From the NCBI GenBank assembly GCA_003231795.1, contig QIJI01000143.1:1-5441 (forward strand): a DNA stretch of 5,441 nucleotides. The letters are read 5' to 3'. This document shows positions 1 to 5,441 of the stretch, piece after piece. Position 1 is the first letter of the stretch; each line of letters opens with the position of its first letter. A program made the translations under genes and the position numbers. The notes beneath the pieces are model-generated. The model searched no databases, was not told the origin of the DNA, and worked only from the letters and a program-made list of their open reading frames with translations. Source of the DNA: Gammaproteobacteria bacterium. GTDB lineage: Bacteria > Pseudomonadota > Gammaproteobacteria > GCA-001735895.

Positions 1-360
1 TTCATCATGGACGCCGACCAGGCAGCGATGATGGAAATTTTTGCAGGGGGCGTAGACCTTTCTGAAAACGGCCAGGCGATGGATGCGATTCGCGAAGTAG
101 GTCCCGGGGTTCATTTTCTTGGATGTGAACATACCCAGAAAAATTTCAAAACGGCTTTTTACCGCTCGCCGATTACCGATAACAACAGCTTTGAGCAGTG
201 GGAGCTGGAAGGTAGCCTCGATCATGCGCAGCGCGCCAATGTTCGCTATAAAAAGCTGCTCGCCGACTATCAGGCTCCCGAACTGGATCCTGCAATCGAT
301 GAAGCTTTACTGGACTTCATCAAACAACGTAAAGACTCAATGCCTGATGCATTTGTTTAA
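1..360 (+). CDS. MttB-family (trimethylamine/betaine-type) corrinoid methyltransferase, C-terminal part
   Basis: Only the last 119 residues are visible; the frame is open from the first base, so the gene begins left of the window. The family transfers a methyl group from a methylated amine (trimethylamine, glycine betaine, proline betaine, carnitine and others, depending on subgroup) to the Co(I) of a small corrinoid protein in the cytoplasm. Recognition rests on the C-terminal signature: DLSENGQAMDAI, then VGPGVHFLGCEHTQ, then FYRSPITDNNSFEQW, and the closing RKDSMPDAF region. Family members are about 500 residues long, so roughly three quarters is missing, including the position that is pyrrolysine in archaeal MttB. 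Whether this is a pyrrolysine or non-pyrrolysine member cannot be seen; the visible part has no in-frame TAG and ends at TAA. The folate, activation and regulatory genes to the right fit this role. Family call is strong, substrate unknown. Confidence 0.9.
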   Translation, partial: FIMDADQAAMMEIFAGGVDLSENGQAMDAIREVGPGVHFLGCEHTQKNFKTAFYRSPITDNNSFEQWELEGSLDHAQRANVRYKKLLADYQAPELDPAIDEALLDFIKQRKDSMPDAFV

Positions 361-364
361 GTGA

Positions 365-387
365 TGTGGGCGCACCAGCGCCCCACA
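365..387 (+). terminator. Hairpin just downstream of the MttB-family gene, probable terminator
   Basis: A GC-rich stem begins five bases after the TAA stop: TGTGGGCGC (365-373) pairs with GCGCCCCACA (378-387), with one bulged C at 381 and an ACCA loop. No clear run of T follows (the next bases are ATTAAACC), so it is not a textbook intrinsic terminator. It could also slow transcription or protect the 3' end of the message. Its position after the stop codon supports a 3'-end role. Confidence 0.5.
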
Positions 388-392
388 ATTAA

Positions 393-491
393 ACCGTCAT
401 CCCGGCCCCCGAGCCGGAACCTTGCAATGAAGGCGCGGTATAAGATTCCCGCCTACGCGGGAAAGACGGAAAGTTGCGCGAGAATGACGGT
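393..491. repeat. Composite palindromic intergenic element (dispersed-repeat type)
   Basis: The outer arms ACCGTCAT (393-400) and ATGACGGT (484-491) are exact reverse complements 83 bases apart. Inside lie two smaller hairpins: CCGGC (402-406) with GCCGG (413-417), and TTCCCGC (446-452) with GCGGGAA (457-463) around a CTAC loop. The wording 'GTCAT-CCCGG', 'ATTCCCGCCTACGCGGGAA' and 'ATGACGG' resembles short palindromic repeats scattered between genes in many proteobacterial genomes. That resemblance is from general knowledge; copy number in this genome cannot be seen. No open frame or RNA-gene signature was recognised in it. Confidence 0.55.
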
Positions 492-650
492 GAGAAGCGC
501 GGAGATAACGGAGTGAATCACGGCATGGCAGGGCTTAAATAATCCGTGCAATAGTCTGGATTAGCGACTAGTATTTTTGGTCCACTGGTTACCTTGTGAT
601 CAAACTTGCTGCAATCCGGTTCAAGCAGACCCATACGGGACGAAAAGCCT
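492..650 (+). other. Upstream region of the GbdR-like regulator gene
   Basis: This stretch holds no supportable gene. It should contain the regulator's promoter unless that gene is read through from the MttB-family gene, which the hairpin and palindromic element make less likely. The segment from about 530 to 580 is richer in A/T than its surroundings. No convincing -35/-10 pair was found. The part from 606 on is also open in the regulator's frame and may encode 15 extra N-terminal residues if the TTG at 606 is the true start. Confidence 0.4.
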
Positions 651-1643
651 GTGCCCAAGGTGGAGCATTTCGGTTTTCTACAAGTGCCGAATTACTCGAT
701 GATTGCGTTTACCTCCGCCGTCGAACCGATGCGCATGGCCAACCGAAACTCAGGCAAGGAACTTTACCGCTGGAGCGTTTTCACCGTTGATGGGCTCGCC
801 GAAAAAGCGAGCAACGGACTCGAAATTACACCCGACGGTAGCATCGATAGCGCCGATGATATTTCCATTCTGTTCGTTTGCGGGGGTGCTGAAATTTCAG
901 ATGCCTGGTCCAAACAATTACAATTTTCATTACGACGGATTGCGAAACGCAACAATATAACTATCGGTGCGCTTTGCACGGGAAGTTACCTGCTGGCCCG
1001 CGCCGGATTACTGGATGGATATAAATGCACCATTCACTGGGAAAATATTGCCAGCCTGCGCGAAGAGTTTTCTCATGTTCAGGTCTCAGATGATTTGTAC
1101 CTGTTCGACCGTGATCGCATAACCTGTGCTGGTGGACAGGCGTCGCTGGATATGATGCTCAAGCTGATTCACGATCGCCATGGCGGCAAGCTGGTAACGC
1201 TCATTTCCGAACAGTTCATGTGCGAGCGCATTCGCAGTTCGGACGATCGACAACGCATTCCGTTACACCTCGCACTCGGTTCGAATCAACCGAAACTCAC
1301 CGAGGCGGTCACCTTGATGGAGGCCAATACCGAAGAACCGATAAGTCTGGATGAATTATCGCATTATGTCGGGATTTCACGGCGCCAACTGGAACGGTTG
1401 TTTCAAAAGCACCTGAATTGTGTGCCGACCCGTTACTACCTGAATTTGCGCCTCAATCGGGCCAGGTTGTTGCTGTTGCAGACCAGTAAATCGATTGTCG
1501 ATATCGCACTCGCCTGCGGCTTTATCTCGGCGCCACATTTCAGCAAATGTTATCGCGATCTGTTTGGCATTCCGCCTCGCGACGAGCGTCGTAAATTGCA
1601 GGCACGTTCAGCGGAAAATGATTTGGAAGCGGGTATTACTTAA
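651..1643 (+). CDS. GbdR-like GATase1/AraC-family transcriptional regulator
   Basis: Predicted cytoplasmic DNA-binding regulator, 330 residues from GTG 651. Residues about 5-195 form the DJ-1/PfpI (GATase1-like) sensor domain, with FGFLQVPNYSMIAFTSAVEP near the start, a GALCTGSYLLARAGLLDG elbow with Cys109, and IHWEN. Residues about 215-315 form the AraC-type domain: first helix-turn-helix ISLDELSHYVGISRRQLERLF, second SIVDIALACGFISAPHFSKC, ending with GIPPRDERR. Similarity to Pseudomonas GbdR, which activates glycine betaine and dimethylglycine catabolism, appears high along the whole length; the related CdhR (carnitine) and SouR (sarcosine) cannot be excluded. Start choice: GTG 651 follows a purine-rich GGGACGAAAAG; TTG 606 (345 residues) is the alternative, and GbdR itself has an N-terminal leader of about that length, so the start is uncertain. 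Its neighbours suggest it controls methylated-amine demethylation (inference). Confidence 0.9.
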   Translation: MPKVEHFGFLQVPNYSMIAFTSAVEPMRMANRNSGKELYRWSVFTVDGLAEKASNGLEITPDGSIDSADDISILFVCGGAEISDAWSKQLQFSLRRIAKRNNITIGALCTGSYLLARAGLLDGYKCTIHWENIASLREEFSHVQVSDDLYLFDRDRITCAGGQASLDMMLKLIHDRHGGKLVTLISEQFMCERIRSSDDRQRIPLHLALGSNQPKLTEAVTLMEANTEEPISLDELSHYVGISRRQLERLFQKHLNCVPTRYYLNLRLNRARLLLLQTSKSIVDIALACGFISAPHFSKCYRDLFGIPPRDERRKLQARSAENDLEAGIT

Positions 1644-1661
1644 GGAGCCTCTGATTAATTC
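1641..1661. repeat. Single-arm copy of the GGAGCCTCTGATT repeat
   Basis: These 21 bases match 4677-4697 at 20 of 21 positions in the same orientation. Bases 1644-1661 (GGAGCCTCTGATTAATTC) also match 4700-4717 exactly in inverted orientation. The copy starts at the TAA stop codon of the regulator gene and lies between two convergent genes. No second arm is present here, so it cannot form the hairpin seen at the other copy. The rest of the 48-base gap, 1662-1691, shows no recognisable terminator for either gene. Confidence 0.75.
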
Positions 1662-1691
1662 TTAAACTGCGGTGACGATTGCACCCGGTTT

Positions 1692-3713
1692 TTAAGTACG
1701 AGCACGGCGACGACGTGAGCGGCGCTTGCGATCATCGCCGCCAGGTTCGGCTTTTGGCTTCGGCGGCGGCAACTGAACCACTTTTGAAAGCTCCAGGTAA
1801 GGGTCGGTTTTGTGCGGTAGTGCCATCGCCTCGATAAAATATTCCTGAAACTGCGGTTCAATTGCGGTTTCGATTTTTTCTACCTTGGGCAGGATTTCGC
1901 CGATTTCGAGCCGCGATGGGAAATTCAGTAACGCAATGCGAGCACCGGTACCAGCCGCGTTACCAACCGATCCGACATTCTCGAGCTTACAGTCCGGGAT
2001 CAGTCCCAGGACCATCGCATATTTGACATCGATATGGCTGCCGAATGCACCGGCAAATCCAATTCGATCGATTTTTTCAATTCCCATGCGATCGATCAAC
2101 AAACGCGTGCCCGCATGTAACGCCGCCTTGGCCAGTTGAATGGCGCGCACATCATTCTGCGTAATACGTATTGGTCGCTCACCCTCCTGCACGACATAAG
2201 ACCAGGTGCGGCCATCCTGTATGATGCGATCGGTCTCTTTGCCGACAATCGGCCCGACTACGCCATCCTGATCGATAACCCCGGCGAGAAACATTTCAGC
2301 GACAACTTCGATAATTCCAGAACCGCAGATGCCGCTAACTCCGATGCGCGCACTTTGTTCGGCGAAATCCGCATCGTCTGACCAGAGCTCGCAACCAATA
2401 ACCTTGAATCGGGGTTCCAGCGTTTCAGGATCAATCCGTACCCGTTCAATCGCGCCCGGTGCCGCGCGTTGCCCGGAGGTAATCTGTGCGCCTTCGAAAG
2501 CCGGTCCAGTTGGGCTCGATGCGGCCAGCAGTCGATCCCGGTTACCCAGCACAATCTCGGCATTGGTTCCGACATCGACCAGTAATACGTACTCTTCGGA
2601 CAAGTCAGGGCGCTCTGACAAAATTACGCCAGCAGTATCGGCGCCAATATGGCCCGCGATACAGGGCAGCGTACAAACCCGGGTTTCCGGATGTAGATGA
2701 ATATCGATGTCAGCGGCGCGTAAAACCTGCGTCTGATCCGTGGTCAGTGCAAACGGTGCTGTTCCCAGCGGAGTGGGATCAATACCGAGAAACAGGTGAT
2801 GCATAATTGGATTGGCGACCACGGTCATATCGAGAATTTCGTCGAGCTGAATTTTGGCTGATTTGGCCGCTCGTTTAGCCAGTTGGTTGAAAGCTTCGCG
2901 AACAACCTGCGTCATCGCCACGTCGCCGCCTTCATTCATCATCACGTAGGACACGCGACTCATTAAATCTTCACCGAATCGAATTTGCGGATTCATCGTG
3001 TCAGCCGTTGCCACCACTTCACCGGTTATCAAATTGCATAATTGGGCGGCGATAGTGGTCGAGCCAAGATCGACGGCCAGGCCATAAACTTCCTTTTTTA
3101 CGCCGGGCCACACCGCAATGATTTTCTGAAACTGGTAAACCGCGACCGTCACCTCGCGACCGGATTTTGCAAGTGCCGGTTGCAAATTACGTAACAACGA
3201 CATCTCGCAATCCATAACGGGCAGTTCGTGATCCTGCACTAACGCCTGCTGCAAGCGACGTTTGTCCGAAATGGGTGTGTGCATGTCGGGTTCAGGCAAG
3301 GTAACCGAATACAGATGCAATGCGGGTTGTACCTGAATATCGTAAGCGGTTACCGCTTTCGCAATATGTTGTTTGTGCTGCTGACTTTCTTCCGGGACAT
3401 CGACCACTAGATCACCCAGCAAACGCGCGTTGCAACCGAGTCGCCGAGCACCTTTTAATCGATTTCTGGATTGATGATGAAGTTCGGTTTCAGTCAGTTC
3501 TGACAGATGTTCGGCACGCGAGGTTATACCATGTTTGGAAAATTCGCCTTCCTGTGGCAATACCTGGCATTTACGACACTTTCCCTGGCCGCCGCAAATT
3601 GACTCGAGATCAACCCCGAGGCGCTGCGCGGCCTGGAGTACCGTTGTACCTACCGGAACCTGCCCACGCAGACCCGATGGCATAAAAAGGACTGATACTT
3701 CTTCTTCGCTCAT
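1692..3713 (-). CDS. RamA-like corrinoid activation protein ([2Fe-2S] plus ASKHA domain)
   Basis: Reductive activase of 673 residues: members use ATP and an iron-sulfur centre to re-reduce corrinoid proteins from inactive Co(II) to Co(I). The N-terminal ferredoxin-like domain carries ESICGGQGKCRKCQ and RLGCNAR, giving Cys40, Cys46, Cys49 and Cys94 in the plant-type C-x5-C-x2-C-xn-C pattern. After a linker, the ASKHA nucleotide-binding part shows GLAVDLGSTTIAAQL (211-225), LLVDVGTNAEIVLG (377-390), GICGSGIIE (461-469) and FAGAFGSHID (553-562). This is the bacterial COG3894 layout; archaeal RamA instead has C-terminal [4Fe-4S] motifs. ATG 3713 is chosen because family members begin a few residues before LFMPSG. 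A GTG at 3809 keeps the frame open but would overlap mtgA. The gap to mtgA is 19 bases with no good Shine-Dalgarno sequence, suggesting translational coupling. The C-terminus is unusual: a Pro/Lys linker, then residues 662-672 almost all Arg. Confidence 0.92.
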   Translation of the reverse strand: MSEEEVSVLFMPSGLRGQVPVGTTVLQAAQRLGVDLESICGGQGKCRKCQVLPQEGEFSKHGITSRAEHLSELTETELHHQSRNRLKGARRLGCNARLLGDLVVDVPEESQQHKQHIAKAVTAYDIQVQPALHLYSVTLPEPDMHTPISDKRRLQQALVQDHELPVMDCEMSLLRNLQPALAKSGREVTVAVYQFQKIIAVWPGVKKEVYGLAVDLGSTTIAAQLCNLITGEVVATADTMNPQIRFGEDLMSRVSYVMMNEGGDVAMTQVVREAFNQLAKRAAKSAKIQLDEILDMTVVANPIMHHLFLGIDPTPLGTAPFALTTDQTQVLRAADIDIHLHPETRVCTLPCIAGHIGADTAGVILSERPDLSEEYVLLVDVGTNAEIVLGNRDRLLAASSPTGPAFEGAQITSGQRAAPGAIERVRIDPETLEPRFKVIGCELWSDDADFAEQSARIGVSGICGSGIIEVVAEMFLAGVIDQDGVVGPIVGKETDRIIQDGRTWSYVVQEGERPIRITQNDVRAIQLAKAALHAGTRLLIDRMGIEKIDRIGFAGAFGSHIDVKYAMVLGLIPDCKLENVGSVGNAAGTGARIALLNFPSRLEIGEILPKVEKIETAIEPQFQEYFIEAMALPHKTDPYLELSKVVQLPPPKPKAEPGGDDRKRRSRRRRART

Positions 3714-3732
3714 AAAAATACGAGTGCCAGCA

Positions 3733-4644
3733 CTAAGCGGCGGGTCTGCGGCGACGTCCTGAACGACGACCGGTTCCCCGACCGACCGCGCCTTCCGGTG
3801 GTGGTTCACGAAACTGCTTGATCCAGCGTGCGCAGTCGGGATCTTTACCCAGCATCACGTCCGCACCCATACTTGCCGAGATCACCTCAGCATGCAGCGG
3901 ATTGGTAATTGCAGAAGTCATACCCGCCTGAATCGCCATGCTGATAAAGGCGCCATTAAAGCCATTTCGATTCGGTAGTCCAAAGCTGATATTTGATGCT
4001 CCGCAAGTCGTATTTACTTTCAGTTCGGTACGTAAACGATGGATTAGTTTCAATACTTCACGGCCTGCGGTATTAATCGCTCCGATCGGCATTACCAATG
4101 GATCTACAACAACGTCACAGGCTGGAATACCGTAATCGAATGCGCGCTCTACGATTTTTTTCGCCACTTTGAAACGCTCGTTGATATCTTCAGAAATCCC
4201 GGTTTCATCGTTTGAAATCGCAACCACCGCGGCACCGTACTTTTTTATCAGTGGTAAAACCCGATCCAGACTTTCGTCTTCACCGGTTACCGAGTTCACC
4301 AGGGCCTTACCCTTATATACGGAAAGCCCCGCTTCAAGGGCGTCGATGATTGACGAGTCAATACTGAGTGGCACGTCGGTCAGGCTTTGCACCAGTTGGA
4401 TTGATTCCGCCAGGATGCGCGGCTCATCGGCGAGTGGAATGCCCGCGTTTACGTCAAGCATGTGTGCGCCTGCCTGTACCTGTGCGATGGTATCGCTCGC
4501 GACACGACTATAGTCACCATTTTTCATCTCATCAGCCATGATCTTGCGGCCGGTGGGATTGATTCGCTCGCCGATGATTACAAATGGGCGATCGAAGCCG
4601 ATGACTAACTCTTTAGTCGCTGAACTGACAACCGTTTCGGTCAT
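3733..4644 (-). CDS. MtgA-like methyltetrahydrofolate:corrinoid methyltransferase
   Basis: Cytoplasmic pterin-binding TIM-barrel enzyme, 303 residues, expected to exchange a methyl group between a methylated corrinoid protein and tetrahydrofolate, as MtgA does in glycine betaine demethylation and AcsE (MeTr) in acetogens. Visible motifs: IGERINPTGRK (24-34), MLDVNAG (62-68), LSIDSS (93-98), LVNSVTGE (115-122), VVDPLV (179-184) and CGASNISFGLPNR (214-226). Asp96, Asn117, Asp181 and Asn218 keep spacing close to the folate-binding Asp75, Asn96, Asp160 and Asn199 of Moorella MeTr. No cobalamin-binding or homocysteine domain is present, so this is not MetH. ATG 4644 has a good Shine-Dalgarno. The protein has a Pro-rich hinge (281-283) and an Arg-rich tail (289-300) beyond the barrel. 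It ends in an amber TAG, 19 bases before ramA. Probably co-transcribed with ramA, and possibly with the metF-like gene despite the palindrome between them. Confidence 0.92.
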   Translation of the reverse strand: MTETVVSSATKELVIGFDRPFVIIGERINPTGRKIMADEMKNGDYSRVASDTIAQVQAGAHMLDVNAGIPLADEPRILAESIQLVQSLTDVPLSIDSSIIDALEAGLSVYKGKALVNSVTGEDESLDRVLPLIKKYGAAVVAISNDETGISEDINERFKVAKKIVERAFDYGIPACDVVVDPLVMPIGAINTAGREVLKLIHRLRTELKVNTTCGASNISFGLPNRNGFNGAFISMAIQAGMTSAITNPLHAEVISASMGADVMLGKDPDCARWIKQFREPPPEGAVGRGTGRRSGRRRRPAA

Positions 4645-4650
4645 TACACT

Positions 4651-4656
4651 ATCCTC
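4651..4656 (-). promoter_or_regulatory. Shine-Dalgarno of the mtgA-like gene
   Basis: On the minus strand, GAGGAT lies six bases before the ATG at 4644 and fixes that start. It is preceded by a run of seven T (4657-4663). The contrast with the following ramA-like gene, which lacks such a site, supports coupled translation of that gene. Confidence 0.7.
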
Positions 4657-4679
4657 AAAAAAACTACTGGTTTAGCTAA

Positions 4680-4717
4680 GGAGCCTCTGATTCATTCATG
4701 AATTAATCAGAGGCTCC
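4680..4717. repeat. 38-bp near-perfect palindrome between the metF-like and mtgA-like genes
   Basis: The arms GGAGCCTCTGATT (4680-4692) and AATCAGAGGCTCC (4705-4717) are exact reverse complements. The 12-base centre contains ATTCATGAAT, itself a palindrome, so the element is symmetric apart from one base pair (4693/4704). As RNA it would fold into a long stem. On the minus strand it lies 11 bases after the stop of the metF-like gene and 35 bases before mtgA. The T7 run comes 16 bases after the stem, too far for a classical intrinsic terminator. It may partly separate expression of the two genes, be an RNA processing site, or be a small mobile palindrome; the sequence does not decide. A single-arm copy lies at 1641-1661. 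Confidence 0.85.
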
Positions 4718-4728
4718 CGAATAATTAA

Positions 4729-5441
4729 TCAAGCTGATTCAGATTGATCGTCGCAACCGGGATACCACGGAACCCGTCCTTCGAGTACACCCGATTGCTG
4801 GATGATTTCAGCTACCGCCTCTTCCTGGCGATATGCCATGACATGCACGCCGCTGACGCCTTCGATTTCGCGCAGCTGCTGAATCAGCTCAATACAAATT
4901 CTGCGACCTTCCTGCTTCGGATTTTCAGCACCTTCGAGCCGTTTGATAATCGCATCCGGAATATGAATCCCAGGAACGTTGTTACGAATCCATAACGCGG
5001 TACGCGCCGAAGCCAATGGCCCAACACCTGGCAATATAAATACTTGCTGCAACAGTCCGAGATCGCGCACTTTGGTCATAAAACTACGCAGTTGCTCGAT
5101 ATCAAATACATACTGGGTTTGAATAAACTGTGCCCCAGCCGCAATTTTCTTGGCCAGCCGATAAGGGCGAAAATCAATCGGCGGTGCACTCGGGTTTTCA
5201 GCCGCACCGAGAAACATCTGTGGCGGCGAAGTGATCGCACGCCCACTTAAAAAGCGCGATTCATCGCGCATCGTGCGAATGGTTTCCAGTAGCGACATGC
5301 TATCAAGATCAAACACCGGCTTTGCTTCCGGGTGATCGCCTACCTGAACCCCGTCGCCACTGAGACAGAGAACATTGGATACCCCCATCGCGGCGGCGCC
5401 AAGCACATCACCCTGAATTGCAATTCTGTTTTTATCGCGAC
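4729..5441 (-). CDS. MetF-like methylenetetrahydrofolate reductase, lacking its N-terminus
   Basis: FAD-binding TIM-barrel enzyme interconverting 5,10-methylene-THF and 5-methyl-THF. The frame stays open to the right edge: upstream of the first in-window GTG (5406) it reads RDKNRIAIQGDVLGAA, a conserved MTHFR segment, so the start lies outside. About 237 residues are visible against nearly 300 for E. coli MetF. Other signatures in order: VSNVLCLSGDGVQ, FLGAAENPSAPP, AAGAQFIQTQYVFD (substrate and flavin region), FILPGVGPL, then IPDAIIKRLEGA and GVSGVHVMAYR near the end. It stops at TGA after SESA. Beside methyl-THF:corrinoid methyltransferase and activase genes it probably works in the oxidative direction, moving methyl groups into the one-carbon pool; this is inference from context. 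A housekeeping MetF serving methionine synthesis is the alternative, made less likely by the neighbours. The electron acceptor cannot be read here. Confidence 0.9.
   Translation of the reverse strand, partial: RDKNRIAIQGDVLGAAAMGVSNVLCLSGDGVQVGDHPEAKPVFDLDSMSLLETIRTMRDESRFLSGRAITSPPQMFLGAAENPSAPPIDFRPYRLAKKIAAGAQFIQTQYVFDIEQLRSFMTKVRDLGLLQQVFILPGVGPLASARTALWIRNNVPGIHIPDAIIKRLEGAENPKQEGRRICIELIQQLREIEGVSGVHVMAYRQEEAVAEIIQQSGVLEGRVPWYPGCDDQSESA

Noticed and set aside
546..574. Possible sigma-70 promoter: GTGCAA, 17-base spacer, TAGTAT
   Set aside because: Only 3 of 6 and 4 of 6 consensus matches, which is near chance in this composition.
579..593. GGTCCACTGGTTACC as an operator dyad
   Set aside because: The symmetry is imperfect, only a CCACTGG core is truly palindromic, and there is no second copy to support it.
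606..650. TTG 606 as the regulator start
   Set aside because: No Shine-Dalgarno precedes it and TTG is the rarest common start; GTG 651 has a purine-rich lead. Not excluded, since the extra residues would resemble the leader length of GbdR.
361..650. Small RNA or riboswitch (for example a cobalamin riboswitch)
   Set aside because: No B12-box-like or other conserved riboswitch core was seen; the hairpins are explained by the terminator-like stem and the palindromic repeat.
1655..2806. Several open frames opposite or overlapping the ramA-like gene
   Set aside because: They lie within a gene with continuous domain motifs, show no recognisable protein features and have no ribosome binding sites.
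3714..3809. N-terminal extension of the ramA-like frame to GTG 3809 (32 more residues)
   Set aside because: It overlaps the Arg-rich end of mtgA, has no family similarity, and RamA-like proteins normally begin just before the LFMPSG segment. The frame is open there because the mtgA tail is GC-rich.
1644..4717. Calling the whole block an insertion sequence or composite transposon
   Set aside because: There is no transposase, no target duplication and no second complete end; the right end is itself a full palindrome. Kept as a finding only.
4744..5250. Open frames on the + strand opposite the metF-like gene
   Set aside because: The minus-strand frame carries conserved MTHFR motifs throughout; the opposite frames are shadows.

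Overview
The window looks like chromosomal DNA of a proteobacterium, probably a gammaproteobacterium. The full-length regulator strongly resembles the Pseudomonas glycine-betaine regulator GbdR, and the base composition is moderate. The assignment comes from remembered family resemblance only; no search was run. The visible tail of the methyltransferase also resembles homologues from marine Rhodobacteraceae, so the pathway genes may have a mixed history.

Layout: (1) positions 1-360, + strand: C-terminal end of an MttB-family (trimethylamine/betaine-type) methyltransferase, cut by the left edge. (2) 361-650: intergenic stretch with a probable terminator hairpin (365-387), a palindromic dispersed-repeat-like element (393-491) and the upstream region of the next gene. 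(3) 651-1643, + strand: GbdR-like regulator with a GATase1-like N-terminus and an AraC-type DNA-binding C-terminus. (4) 1692-5441, - strand: three genes read right to left, a MetF-like methylenetetrahydrofolate reductase (cut by the right edge), an MtgA-like methyltetrahydrofolate:corrinoid methyltransferase, and a RamA-like corrinoid-activating [2Fe-2S]/ASKHA protein. They converge on the regulator gene.

Together these parts suggest a corrinoid-dependent demethylation route. The MttB-family enzyme would move a methyl group from a methylated amine to a Co(I) corrinoid protein. MtgA would pass it to tetrahydrofolate. The MetF-like enzyme would oxidise methyl-THF to methylene-THF for one-carbon metabolism, and the RamA-like protein would re-reduce corrinoid that has slipped to Co(II). 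The corrinoid protein itself is not in the window and should lie just outside it. The GbdR-like regulator suggests control by a betaine or methylglycine, but the substrate cannot be read from the sequence.

Two less ordinary features stand out. A short repeat (GGAGCCTCTGATTAATTC) occurs on both sides of the ramA-mtgA pair as an exact 18-bp inverted repeat, and the right-hand copy is itself a near-perfect 38-bp palindrome. In addition, MtgA and RamA both end in unusual arginine-rich tails.
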